Positions 1 through 12,180 of a stretch of 64,000 nt of DNA are shown in pieces (position 1 is the first letter of the stretch; each line of letters starts with the position of its first letter). Source of the DNA: Stropharia rugosoannulata (lineage: Eukaryota > Basidiomycota > Agaricomycetes > Agaricales > Strophariaceae). The stretch lies in assembly GCA_028532985.1 (NCBI GenBank), contig JANCIK010000010.1, positions 744,001 through 808,000 of the forward strand. Direction: 5' to 3'. The position numbers and the translations under genes are program-made. The notes under the pieces are model-generated. The model worked only from the letters and a program-made list of their open reading frames with translations. It was not told the origin of the DNA and did not search any database.

Positions 1-192
1 GCATACATTGCTGATGATACATCAGTGAACACAGTTGTATTAGAAGAAAGACCTTTTACGCCTCCCTTTTCAAGCTCACTGGTGAACTACGACGAATCAC
101 CAGTTATCCGCAAGCGCAAGGTAGATGAAACAGAAACATCTTCCAACGTTGAAGAACATAGCACCAAAAAAAGAAAGTTAAGCGAGGAATGA
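1..192 (+). CDS. 3' end of a protein with a basic nuclear-localisation-like tail (partial)
   Basis: Frame 1 is open from the first base to a TGA at 190-192, giving the last 63 residues of a protein whose start lies outside the window. The tail is rich in Ser/Thr/Glu and holds two basic clusters, RKRK and KKRKL, which look like a bipartite nuclear localisation signal. No domain can be recognised. It could be a host gene or the second gene of a neighbouring mobile element. Confidence 0.55.
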   Translation, partial: AYIADDTSVNTVVLEERPFTPPFSSSLVNYDESPVIRKRKVDETETSSNVEEHSTKKRKLSEE

Positions 193-1055
193 AATCATTT
201 GAGTGACAAGAAGTAGTTCACATAGCTTATGTCTTCGACTAGTCAATAGAATACATCCAGTAAAGTAAATGAAATACTGCAGTATCAATGTAGATGTTCC
301 CTTACGCAGCGTCCAGAAATCTCAACAAGCATTGAGATGTATTCTCAGTTAAGTAACACATGTATACCGGTGTTTCACCCCATCCACAGATAGGTATTGG
401 AGGTACGTGGTCATGCCGTGGATGGAGTGGAAACAGTTCAAAGCAGGATGTTAAAGAGGAATAGGTCAACACAATTAGCTTATAGGTCCAACCTATGCTC
501 TCAATACTTGCCGCAGCAGCCCAGATATATGAGGAAGTGCGAAACTGTTGAAAGTGTGGTTTTTAGTGTCAAGGTTAACACAGTTCTCCACTTGACATCT
601 CAGCGCGTACACAATGTCCATCTGGATCACAAACTCGATTCTTTTAATTGTGAACAATAATAAACCCTTTCCTTCAACATAATCAGCGCTTACATATGTT
701 CTTAAGCTAAACCAAAGTTGAAGAAGACACGTAAACTAGTGCTTCACCCCATCCGTGGATAGGTATTGAGGTACATGATCATGCCGTGGAAGGAGTGGAA
801 ACAGTTCAAAGCAGGATGTTAAAGAAATGAAGGTCGGCACAATTAGCCTAGAGGTCTAACTTATGCTCTCAATACCTGCCGCAGCAGCCCAGGTATACAA
901 GGATGTGCGAAATCGTTGAGGGTGTCATCTTCAAGTGTCAAGATTAGCATGGTATCTCAATGTGTCCGTGGCTAGGTATCTGAGGAGCAATTACAGAGAT
1001 CATTGGATATATTTGAAGTAAATCAATCAAAATATTTACATATCAGAGACACTGT
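193..1055. repeat. Non-coding left flank of the KDZ element with a duplicated ~215 bp unit
   Basis: Positions about 373-585 and 742-960 are direct repeats with a period of about 370 bp. Both share the blocks ataggtattg, atgccgtgga, cagttcaaagcaggatgtta and gccgcagcagccc. A shorter third match (gtggctaggtat) lies near 965. The open frame at 397-660 runs through this repeat and is unlikely to be a gene. Repeated subterminal units fit the end of a DNA transposon, but I could not locate the terminal inverted repeat. Confidence 0.5.
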
Positions 1056-3351
1056 CTACTTTTTTTTGGTTACATTGATGGCAGTACGTACGCTACGCCT
1101 CGGGGCATTAGGGTTTGAGTTAATGGTCTGGTCATTTTCTTTTTTGCTACGCTTGTTGCCACGGAGTGAGCTCCCCAAAAGCTTTTCGGCCTCTTTTATG
1201 GCTAGCTCATTTGCTCCACGCTTGCGGTTTTGCCGTGGTGGAACAACTGAAGTCCGGGAAGACTGAGCTTGGGTCTGTTCATCTTCAACAGGTCTCGGTA
1301 AAATTGATGCATGTAGTTGAACACCAGACTGCAATGCATTCTCTGGTTGGATGGACGGAGTAGGCGGGGGATGTCCCGCTAATTGCGACATTGCGGTGTG
1401 GGTTACTTCTTGAGAGGCTCCCGCGGCAGGGGCTTGGGCGGCTCCAGGGCGGGTAACACCTGGCATTACTTGAGGTAGATGAGTTGTACTATGTGGGCAC
1501 TTCTTCATGTCCTCCCATAATGACTGCAGTACCTCGTATTGTGGAGGCCCATCTGCCGGTCCATTGACTGGTGTGAAGTTTGCATTAGCCGGAAGGCAGC
1601 ACCGCATTTGCATATATTCCACTTCGGATATCCGTCGCAATGCTCCGAATGTTGGGGGGGCGGCGCCTTGAAGAAGAGGATCAATATTGGGATCCAAGAC
1701 ATGGGCTGCCGCCGAGCCGGTGCCTGCATGCGGATTTAGTGTCGTGCATGTGTGAGTGTCTCTGGCTAGCGTATCCAGGCCAGCCGCGGAGGTGCCTGCA
1801 GGTGACGGCCCGGGTGTGCACCTGTCATTATCTGGAGAGATTGTGAAGAGACCGTCAAGCATCCCCGGCTGGGGTGGCTTGCTCTTCTTTCCTTTCTTCT
1901 GCTTTCCTCGACGCTCCTTTTGTTTTGCACTGGCGAGTTTGGTCTGTTCAGTTTGTACGTTCAAGCCATACCGAGCCACCGTCAGCTTATCACTATTAAT
2001 AGACAACGCGACCTTCTTGAATAGAAAGGCATCCTTACAGCTGTGTGTATCCTGCCTCTGCCTTATATGTGCTATAATCTGCTCCAACTCATTCTTGTGA
2101 TACAAGTTTGGGTCGCAGAGACCTAGTGAGGCAATAACATATTTTCGGTCAACAAATGAAGGCCAGTCCTTCTCAATTGTCTTGAAAGGAGTGCACTGAC
2201 GCAATCTACCAGATGCCAGAACTGTGCTGGAACATTAGCTAAATCTTATTATACATTTAATCAGACCTTACAGTAGTGTTTATTGAGATATGTTCGCAAT
2301 AGGCTGGTTAGCTCTGCCTTTGTCTGGTTGACCCCAGCCGCGGGAGGGGGTGGCATGATGGGAAAGCCTGCCGCATCAACTGTAATCTGGAGGTCATGCC
2401 GCGGCACGTGTGTAGTTTGCGACGGTTCTGCACCCGGGGTTTTCAGATCAATGACATATTTGACGTAGGTCAAAAAGTCGCGCTGAAGCTCCATAATTTT
2501 TGCTTCTATTGAATGACTGAAAGGCTTTGCAGTCACACCAATGTGCTTGGATATATGATCATGCCTACAATTATGAAAGGTTTAACCATGTTACCCCGGT
2601 GGTAGAAATAGAGCATAACCTACACATCCACTACTAATTGACCATTGGATGCTTTAGCAGCCGAGATAGTGAACTGTAACATTCCCATTTCAAGCCAGTT
2701 CATCAGTGCCGCCTTTTCCACTTTAGCCGCACCGTGCCGAGCAAACACCTTGCGTTGCTTTGTTTCATCGTTCCCATACTTTGCACGTTTGGTCATAGCT
2801 GCGTCGACTTGTGCTTCTTCTTGTTCTGTGAGATGCTGAGAGACAACGCTCACAGCCTTACTAAGGGATGACAGGTACTGTGGGTTGTTAGTACTCATTT
2901 CAGAGTCGCCCAATATATCCCTATGCGCTGCAGCAACCTTGTCTTTAAAAAGGTCGCGCACTACATCATGTCGGCGGATCTTGACATGCCCATGGATGTC
3001 TACACGGACGGATCCCGGTGTTCTCCAATTGTTGCGGACATAATCACAAAGGGTCTGTAATACAAAACTGTCATAACATACGAGCCATAATGTATATGTG
3101 TATTAACGCACTTTAACAGCAGCCGCTGTGTGTTCGGGTGTTTGGGGATCCACACCGCGTTCACTCCAAAAGTTGAATAGCGCGGGTAAAATTTGCCCTC
3201 GCAATATCTGGAGTCTGGCGTGCTTATTCCGTTCGCTGACATATGCGTTGCGGAATGGATTTATAATATTTCGCTCCGCAACAGAATAGGTGCAGGGACG
3301 ATTGTGCTGTCGGGCATTTGGGATAATTTCTCCAGCAGGGCCTGAGGACAT
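1056..3351 (-). CDS. KDZ-element partner protein, 709 residues, four exons
   Basis: Exons on the minus strand are 3112-3351, 2624-3054, 2272-2564 and 1056-2221. Their lengths sum to exactly 710 codons, and all introns (50-59 nt) have GT..AG ends. The protein starts MSSGPAGEI. It has a conserved-looking N-terminal half, then a long low-complexity Pro/Ala/Ser region with a KKGKK basic cluster, and ends in basic residues (RNKRSKK). I recognise no catalytic domain. It is divergently transcribed from the KDZ transposase with only 115 bp between start codons, so I infer it is the second gene of the same element, perhaps a DNA-binding helper. It could also be an unrelated neighbour. Confidence 0.75.
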
Positions 3352-3466
3352 GACGCTGATAGTAGATGAAGCAATGAAGAAAAGTATGCACAGCCACTTC
3401 TGGAACTGTGACACAGTGGCATAAGTGACATATGAGTCGTCTAATACCACGTCAAGTGCCGCTCTC

Positions 3467-6400
3467 ATGGGACGCAGAAAAACAAAACATGCTGTTGGGC
3501 GTCTCACCGAGCATGATCTCGATGCGGCTCCTGCCATTGGTGTCTCGCTTGCATCGCTGTCTGGAGGACACTCAACTGCGCCCATACATCGCATTCCTCT
3601 GTTTCCAACCAAAGACACTGAAGAGCCCTCAAATGCACGGGCACATGTTGAGCCTCACACCGAGGATCCCACTATGGAGGATTGGCCGGAACAAGAATAC
3701 ATTGACTCAGGTGTATGGCAGCGCACACAAAGCAGCAAAGTGAGGCCGGTAGTTTCAAGTATTTTCTCTTATATCAGCTTATTGCTTCCGTACCAGACAC
3801 AAGCGGACTACATCTCAGAGTTTGTCTATAACATCGACGCATTGATGGATGGATTAATGGCACGCGAGTCACTGCCTAAAGATGACATATGCTCTAACTG
3901 TTGCGTCTCGGCTATTGCTCGGTGGAGATGTCGTGATTGCGTCAGTCCAAAAATATCCTGCCGCGGCTGCATGCGGCATGCACATACATCAAATCCCCTG
4001 CACCGTATAGAATACTGGACTGGACAGTACTTTCGTGAGGCATACATGTGGGAAGTGGGTGGTCAAATAACAGTTTTACATCATAATGGGGAAGCTACTT
4101 GCCCTTCTCTAGATTTTCAAATCAAACATCTGGAAAGCCTGCAGCAAGTCAAAGACAAAACGGAGCAGATCCATCTGCACACTGTTGCCCAAGAGTCTAT
4201 AAACAACGAGGTTGAGCAGACTAAACATAATTTGGATGGTTGGGGCTCTCTACCAGACGACGACGACGACGAACATGAATATGAGGATGCGGAGGAAGCG
4301 GAAACTGATCCCGTGGACGCTATTCCACTGCCTCCCGATCCTCCGGCAGACTGGGCGAATATCTGCAACAATTCAGGTATCCCCCTCGTCTCAGAAGAAC
4401 TGTCTCTCGGAGATGATTTCCCGACTACTTCTAGGTCTGCAGGAACCATACCAAGCACAATCTCTCTTGAAGACCGATATGTGGAGGGAGAATCAAACAC
4501 AACATCCCAGCAAGACGGCGCTGTTCTCACTGGTGCTGCACCGACTACGACATATACTAACAAGTGTCATGCCAACGGTCATGGCTATGCTGCCCCACGG
4601 TCAGATGCGATGATGAACCCGTACGTTCGCGTAGTCCATACAAACGGCATTCACTATATTGGTCTCGTTTACTGCATCTGCCGCGGAAGGGAGCATGCCC
4701 ATGCCGATATGATGCATGCACGCCTGATGCCTACAAGTTTTGAAGAATATAAGACTCTTTTTACGACCTTTGTCTTGGATGACTTCCGCCTCGCAAATCT
4801 AGAATGCAAGACTTCGGCGTATCAATATTTCCAGAAGCTCAGAAGAAAGACAGCACCTGCCTCTCCAGCGGATGTTGTGAACCGATATCACGAACTTAGA
4901 AGGCTATCCAGACAATGGCGCTGGATGAAGAAAGTAAAATGGGCCGGAAAAACAAGTTTTAACAGAGATATGAAGGATGTAAGACCTGGTGAACTGACCC
5001 TATTTTGTCCGGGTTGTCCTCAGCCTGGGATCAATCTACCGGATGACTGGAAGCAGGATGTTAACCGGTAATTATTTGTATGTTTTCCCAATTGAACAAA
5101 CACTGACATGAATGAGTAGTAAGGTGTACTACCGTACATATGTCGCAGATGGAAATTTTAAAGCGGATCATGTACGGCAAAAGCACTCTGTGGATGACAT
5201 ATGGCTGTCCGAAGGAGGCGGAATGATGCCTCGCCAGGATGAATATAAGTCTTTTCTACAAACTGCAAAAGAAAAAAGAACTGTGCATACCGTATCCTGC
5301 CGCGGCTGCCTCGGCCGCAGTGCATCAACACCCATATTCTAACTAAGTATTTAGAAAGCGCCATGCGAGAATACCTTCCGCGCAATTGAACAGGCTATGA
5401 TGTTATCCAAGGCTTGTGATGTCACTGGCATAGTATCAATAGCTTGCGCGCGCCATGGTTGCTACGCCCCCAATAGTCTTGTTAATCTCTTTAGGGGCGA
5501 GCAACAAAAGAATGTAGATTTTGCCTTTCTTTCCGCTCTCAAGACAACCAATACAACAGGAATAGAACGGGTCATTTTGATCTATGATATTGTATGTCAA
5601 TATTTCATCTATTTACAAGAACGGATCGGACATCTCCTACCAAACAATGTCATTATCGACCGAGCAATAGGAATGTTCCATGTTCACGGTCATCAAGAAC
5701 AATGCTTCTACAGGTATGCGCCATCATTTATTCCAGGCGCGGCAAACGTTGTTGGCGAGATTCTAGAATCACTGTGGTCGGAGCTGAATCCGATTGCAGT
5801 GTCGACACGTACAATGACGTTGGCGGGACGGGCTGAAGCTCTGGATGACCATACATCTGACTCTAACTTTAAAAAAGCAGTGTCAATGCGTGAGTGTGAG
5901 TACCACATAATATTTGGTTGTTGTGCTTATAACAGTGTAGCAGCAGCTCTTTGCCGGACATATGTTAAGGCACGAGCTCATGCCAAATCCGCAAATATAT
6001 ACTTTGATAACCTTCTTCAATCAATCAACCCAGCATCTATCCCTGTCTGGGAAGCGGAGATTCAACACGCTGAGGAAATAAGGTTGGAACATCCAGAGGC
6101 AATGGACGTATTAAAGGCACACCCAGTTGAGCGTGCACCTACCGCGGGAGGGGGTGGTCCCGCGGAACGCAATATGTATGGCAATAACCACCCGATACTG
6201 GCCCACAATGAAGACATATTACAGTGGTTTCAGCTTGCTATGGCTATTGAAGAGCTCCAGTAACGAATCTTACTATACTGCTTACGCTATTACTCACTGT
6301 GTTTTGTAGAATTGAAGTTATAGACAGGGTTCGGCGACTAAACAAAGATCCACGTGAAGAGGATCGCATACACATTCAGATGCTGCGTCGACGGATTGAA

Positions 6401-7425
6401 AGCCGATTTCAGGCTCTGGGAACAGTTGAGCGACTGCTGGGAATACTTCCAGAGCCAGTTACAACATTTCACGATGATGTTTCCGCGGCTGCCTTCGATG
6501 AAGTTGATGAAGCCGAAGCCGACCCTGCCGAAGACCATCCAGAAGTAACACCATCTTCAACAGGGGACGCTAGCGGGAATACAGATGCACAACTGGCAGC
6601 TGACACTGGTGCACCTGGCTGCCCTGAGGCGAGAGTAATTCAATTTCCTTCAAATATCTGGGGCAGACCTCAAGCGACTTCATCGCCAAATTCTATGGCA
6701 CGTTTCGTGCTTCAAGAGCTCGAAGTACATCTAGAAGAGGCTGCAAAACTACTTGGAAAAATCAGAGAATCCATTGCTGAAAAATCATTTCAATACTCAC
6801 ATATTCAGCGACAAGCATCCAGGAAATCTGTCAAGACACGTTCCCGGACAATAATTGGGAAAATCAACACAAATCTTGCCTTGCTATCAAAAATATACGC
6901 GAAAAATCGTGCTAGATTGGTCCGCCTGGGTGCCTCGGCAGCAGACCTCAATCGATTTCGAGTACTTGCCCCTGCCGACGTAAAGGCAAGCACGGCACTT
7001 TTAAATCCTAATCATATAGGATCTCGATCCCTAGGCCTTTCGTGGATCTGGCAAATGGACTCGCTGGATGCCAACGACAGCCCTGAAGCTTTAGAAGAAT
7101 GTGATTTATTTTTTATCTTTTGCCAAACCAAATGACTAATGTTTGAGTAGTTCGCCGCGTACATTACCTTCGTGCTCGTGCTAACAAGCAACGATGGGAT
7201 GAAGAGTACCTACTAGTGGGATATGAGATGCAGTGGACCATATGTTACTTTCAGTATCAAGATGAGAACTGGGTCAAGAGGGCACGTACAGCTGCTGCAG
7301 CTGGTCAACATGGTTATGAGGCATATAGCTGGAGGGTAAGCGCTATGTGGAGAAATTGTATTGCGCTGGCAGAGGAACGTTACAAGGCTGTTAACCCAGC
7401 CTATTTATCGCCTTCTGAGCAGTAA
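3467..7425 (+). CDS. KDZ transposase with CxC2 cysteine cluster, 1,227 residues, apparently intact
   Basis: Exons 3467-5067, 5120-5282, 5355-5889, 5941-6259, 6310-7100 and 7151-7425 sum to 1,228 codons; the five introns are 50-72 nt. The N-terminal CxC2-type zinc cluster (CSNCC, CRDC, CRGC, then HAHTSNPLHRI) is the one known to accompany Kyakuja-Dileera-Zisupton transposases in mushrooms. The catalytic region follows, with KAPCENTFRAIEQAM, LIYDIVCQY, GMFHVHGHQEQC and EILESLWSELN blocks that carry the acidic residues. A helical C-terminus with AIEELQIEV and WTICYFQYQDENW closes the protein, as in the family. An ATG at 3467 is the first in frame; an upstream GTG at 3425 is not needed. No stop or frameshift breaks the gene, so the element may be autonomous. 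Confidence 0.9.
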
Positions 7426-9024
7426 TACTACTATCTAACCACCTTACTAAATTTAAAGGCAATTTGATGTAGTGTTGTATACATTCCGGGTTGGTAAGCA
7501 ATGCACACACACGCTGCTGCCGCGCTTTCAATCTAAAATGCTGCATTCTACCTAAGTTATAAGCCCCGAAACAGGGAGGCTAAGATACATCACCGAATGT
7601 CATAGATGTGCCTTTTTACTATGCTCAACAGGTTTGTGCGCGGCACAATGCGCTGTACACAAGTGTTCAATGAAGCCCAATTACCCTGCCGCGCTGCTCG
7701 TGCGGGTTGATATTGCACAGTCTGGAGTTGTTGCATACCCAGGGATCAAGTTGTTATCACTTAGCTATTACACTGAGTCAGTAGACGTTACTTACTGATT
7801 AATGTTCAATGATCAATATTTAAGACACTCAGAGGTATTTGCTGAGCCCGCGGCTCGATGTCCTCTGTGGTCCGGATGCACCCGCACATCATACATTGCG
7901 GAAGGGTAGATGACACCACTGGAGTGGTGCCGCGCTTTCGGTGAGTAGGGTGTACACTCGCCATCTGGACTTAACTATGGTATTTACTACCTCCCTTGCA
8001 GGTGGAAAGATCCCACAAACCAATGGTTAGGTCTAAGGCAATCCCGCGGCTCAGTATCGTCTGTGGTCCGGATGCACCCGCACATCATACATTGCGGAAG
8101 GGTACATTATACCACTGGATTGGAGCCGTGCTAACAGCGAGCAAGGAGGTATGTAGCACCTGAAAGATCTTAGGTATATAGTCAGTCTTAACTATCGCAC
8201 TGCTGCCGTGCTAATATTTAGCAAGAACTGTGAACATATCCCCAAGGAAGATTCAGAAGCACACTCGTAAGGATGCTGCCGCGCGTACTTAATCAATACA
8301 TATATAATGTTGATGGATCATATGTACGCAGAAAGGAGAGTATTTGACAACATAAGTCCGGTGCACCCGGGCCTACCCTTACGTCTTGCACAGGCATTGT
8401 TGTTCTGTATCCAACCATGCCGCGCATACCAGCGCCCTAGATATTCATCTCATAGTCATGATTTCATAACATACAACCTCTAATACTAAAGGTACGCCGC
8501 ATCCGAGTCCGGCCCCTCCCCCCTTCAGTATTCTATACAAACAAAGTCTCGGCATGTCCTAGCCTGCCTCGGGGTGCCCTGTCGATAGTATAAGACCATA
8601 TCCTACAGTTACCCTGCACTGAGATGTAAGGGCACGGCCATGTGCTTACCACCATTATATATGCTGATGAGTGAATCCGGCGATGTACAGGGTCCACAAA
8701 GGCAAAGGAAAGGGATACCACCAAAGGTCCACGGCAGGTATCGTGGTGTTATGTGCTTCCGAGGTCGCTGCCGCGGGGTGGCCAAAGAGTCACGTGGGAA
8801 TATGTAAGGCCTATACAATGTATTGTGAACGGGGACATAGCGCTACATTGTAGGTGGAAGAGTACTTCCGTGTGCACTGGTACATGTAGACAGGTATTAT
8901 GCGTATACTATTCCGGTACATAGCAATACAATGTACACGTTGTATACTACGTGTTACACGGTACGTTGTAGTTGCACTACCTGCCTCCAATGGGTATGGC
9001 ATTGCCCGGCGGTTCGATGGGATC
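7426..9024. repeat. Repeat-rich right flank of the KDZ element
   Basis: No convincing gene. A block of about 75-90 bp starting ccgcggctc, with ctgtggtccggatgcacccg and acattgcggaaggg, occurs at about 7847 and again at about 8043. The short motif TGCCGCGC/TGCCGTGC recurs near 7521, 7687, 7930, 8128, 8203, 8275 and 8419, and TGCCGCGG near 8768. Arrays of short subterminal motifs are normal binding sites for DNA-transposon proteins. The exact end of the element was not found; it probably lies between 8,420 and 8,900. Confidence 0.55.
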
Positions 9025-10402
9025 ATGCTACCGGCGGGATACGATCCCGAATTTTTGCGCCGTGAAGATGAACTGCTTCTGTCGATGACGGAAACAACGC
9101 CAGTCTGGTGGTTAGCGCCGGCTGACGAAATCCTCGACTACAACGACACCGCCGCATCAATTCGGCATCACTTCGACATCCTTCTGACGTTCATGCTCGA
9201 TTTCTACGATGCTACAAACCTGATGCCTGATCTGCCAGGCAGTCCGGTGCTGTATGTGGAGATACCTGGATTGGCACGACGACCAGCGGGGAACAATGCC
9301 ACCATCGAGCAGAGGTGCGAACCATGTGCACACAAAGACGAAAAACTGGCATGGCTACATTTTTATTTCGAGTTGTTGAAGGCTGAATTCGAGAGGGGAC
9401 AGGATGGTGGGTCTCAAGAGCCCAGAGAGATGCTTTGGGAGAGGCTGCGCCTGCCACCGGCGTCGACATATGTTTACCCACTGCCGGCCCCCAACCCCAA
9501 TGTCTTGGGGAGAAACTGTCTTCTCCCGCGCTACATTAGCCCTCTGCCAGAAGAGCAGATCTCCTCGCAAACGAGCAGCATCTCGTTGTCATCAGACACC
9601 GCCGGTCCATCGGATCAACCCAGGACATTCGTCCTTCAACATGGCACAGCATCCGTTGACGAGCTGATGAGATATCTGCATGGCCGAAAGGAGGAATGCC
9701 GGCAGAATACGGCAGCCGGCATGGAGAGCAACGAAAGGGCGCAGGCCGCCGATCTCCCTATGGCCGAGGGTGAGGACATTGAGGACGAAGATGATGCACC
9801 CATGGAGGTGCCTGAAGGGGAAGTGTTGGCACAGAAGTCCAATGTGCCAATGGTGGTGCAGCACGGGAACAAACTTGAAGATGAGGACGATGCACCAATG
9901 GAGGTGCCAGCAGACGACGCGGACGAAGAAGAGGACGAGCCGCCAATGACTGTTCCGCCGGCCACCGACATCCACACTGCACAGCCACCAGCAAGCAGCA
10001 CACCAGAAGATGTCACATCAGATGAGGACGACCCCCCAATGAATGTACCTGCAAGTCAGGCCACTGCGATCACCGGCGAGGATGATGAGGATGAAGATGA
10101 GCCGCCGATGTCTGTGGCCGCAGGTCACATTATTGAGATCAGCAGTGGTGATGAAGACGACCCACCCATGAATGTGCCGGCTGCGCCCCTCATGGGCCAT
10201 TATCGTACACAAGATGACAGCGAAGATGCAGACTCGCCACCAATGAGTAAGTGCCTTGATCCACACCGAACTATTGTTTTGACCATTATCATTAGACGTG
10301 CCTGTTGATTTCGACAACGACAACGCCAGTTTGGTAGGCACTTCTCTTCCTTCCACCTGGAGCCCCAACTCAAGCTCCAATTCTGATGATTATGATGACT
10401 AG
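9025..10402 (+). CDS. Acidic repeat protein of unknown function, 442 residues, two exons
   Basis: Exon 1 is 9025-10246 and exon 2 is 10296-10402, with a 49 nt GT..AG intron; together they make 443 codons. An ATG at 8899 in the same frame is an alternative start, but the added residues look non-coding. The N-terminal 200 residues are globular-looking (PAGYDPEFLRREDELLL, then WLHFYFELLKAEFERG). The C-terminal half holds about seven copies of an acidic repeat of the form DEDD(A/P)PM(E/N)VP. The last copy is completed across the splice junction (PPM then NVP), which supports the intron. No known domain was recognised; it may belong to a transposon whose motif-rich end lies downstream. Confidence 0.7.
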
Positions 10403-11642
10403 GACGCCGATGCAGATGGGGAAGTGGACTCGCAGGTCTGAGCATCTTGCTGACCAAATATGTCCCATCGCATTGCACTGCTGGTTGTCCTTGGTCATCT
10501 TGTGTCTTCTTTTGTTTTGTTTTTTTCCTCCATTTATGTAGTTGTACATTCTTATGTACTTGCATCAATAATTTCATTGAATCTTTTTGAACATGTTTAT
10601 ATTACCCCAAGCAGGCTTTCCATCTGTTACATCTGCAATTGTAGATTTTCACCAAAAAACTAAGCATAACCACCACTTGGTTAGTCAAGGTTAATGGCCA
10701 GGAATTAGCCTGTATCCATTTGCCCTTGATGTCTTTGAGCCTTACACGCTTGAAGACAAAATCATCGAATGAAACCGGCGTGATCAACTGACACCGGCAG
10801 CCACACCGGCGGTCTCAGCATACTCTGTTAGTCATTTGATTTGCACATGTCTTTTAAATGTACCCTAATATGTGACAGTGTATATTTACTGTAAAGCAGG
10901 TAATCCGACTTTGTAATGAGAAACTGCCGGCCCAACCGCCGGCCTTGTACTAGATTTAAACACTTTCTTTAGACTAGCTCAGACTATCTTTGGGTGAATA
11001 AAACACTACTTATGTCACTGTATGCAGCATGACCTACCATACATGAACACTAGTTGATGAACCAGAACTGCTGGTCTGACTGCCGGTGTACATTCTTTTA
11101 GAACCCCGGCAAATCCATCACAAGCCTAGAAGATCATGTGACTCACTGTTGCATTTGTGCTTACGACAGCCGGCCAGATTTGTACCAGGCAGCCGGTGCT
11201 GATGCCTAATGATGCCGGCTGTGTATCTGCCAATCGCCGGTCGATCATAATAAAATTAAATGGATCGCCGGTTTCAAATGGACTATCGACCAGGCAGCCG
11301 GGTACTGAACATGAAACCGCCGGCCTAAATGACATTTGCCGGCCAATGGATACAATTTTTGAATATAGCAACAAAAATGTTTGCAGTCGCCGGTTCAAAA
11401 TCCAACATTTAGTGGAACACACCGGCGGTCACGTCCTTCAATTGCCGGTCGTCGTTCTCCCCAGTGGCAATTCCATTTGTTGAAAATAGCCCCGTAAATC
11501 ACGGTCAAATACTAGCTTTCCATTAGTCCTGTGTAGCACGGTAATATACTAGGTTTTCATTAGCTCAAAATAACTCCATGATCCACGGTATAATAATAGT
11601 TCACTGTAGCACTATAGATCACGGTACCCAGCCACTGTCCTA
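10403..11642. repeat. Motif-rich region: about 18 GCCGG/CCGGC motifs, then ATCACGGTA motifs
   Basis: No supported gene. From about 10,770 to 11,450 the motif (G/A)CCGG(C/T) appears about 18 times in both orientations in otherwise AT-leaning DNA. From 11,490 to 11,635 a different short motif, ATCACGGT or close variants, occurs about four times. The region stops abruptly where Ty3/Gypsy gag sequence begins at about 11,643. I read it as the subterminal region of a DNA transposon, possibly the one encoding the acidic repeat protein, cut by the retroelement. Confidence 0.5.
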
Positions 11643-12175
11643 TGTGGATCATGAAGTTCCGTCGTGGTCTGTCCCCCTCGCTGGATGGCCAGGTTGCCAA
11701 CCTGCCTTCGGAAAGTCGACCTGCCTCGCTCCAGGGATGGTACGAACGGGCTGTGGAGGTTGCCCGTAACCGTGAGACCAACCAGCTCTTCCGCGCGGCT
11801 CACCCAGTGCCCTCTGGTCCCCCTGCGACTTCGCGTTTCTCTGCCGCCCCTGCGACTGCCCCACGGCCTTCACTCCCTGTTGCTCCTGCTCTTCGTGCAC
11901 CGGTGGTCCCTGCTCTCCCTCTGGGTACCCCCATGGACATTGATCATACCCGCAGCACCCGGAAGACGCCCCCTACCTGTTACCGCTGCGGTAAGCCTGG
12001 TCACATCTCTCGGGAATGTCCCCAGTCCTTCGACATCTGCCACATGACCATTGCAGAGCTCCAGGAGCAGCTTGAGCATATGCATGCTGCGGAGAGTCTG
12101 GAAGACTCCGCCCTGGTGGACGAGAGGAAGGAGGATGGAGACCTGGAGGAGGATTTTGTGCATCGCGACAAGTGA
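11642..12175 (+). pseudogene. gag: Gag fragment with CCHC zinc knuckle
   Basis: The open frame joins the retroelement abruptly at about 11,643 and ends at TGA 12,173-12,175. It keeps the C-terminal part of a Ty3/Gypsy Gag: a Pro/Ala-rich linker, then the nucleic-acid-binding knuckle CYRCGKPGHISREC (CX2CX4HX4C) and an acidic tail. The capsid part is absent. The pol frame starts just at the gag stop, in a different frame, so pol was probably made by frameshifting or reinitiation. Confidence 0.85.
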
Positions 12176-12180
12176 CCGGC

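Noticed and set aside
4117..4563. Minus-strand frame of 148 codons within the KDZ transposase
   Set aside because: Ser-rich shadow of the acidic GAC/GAG codons of the transposase.
9592..10016. Minus-strand frames opposite the acidic repeat gene (Ser- and Cys/His-rich)
   Set aside because: Antisense shadows of the repeated acidic codons; the plus-strand frame has the longer product and an intron that completes a repeat.
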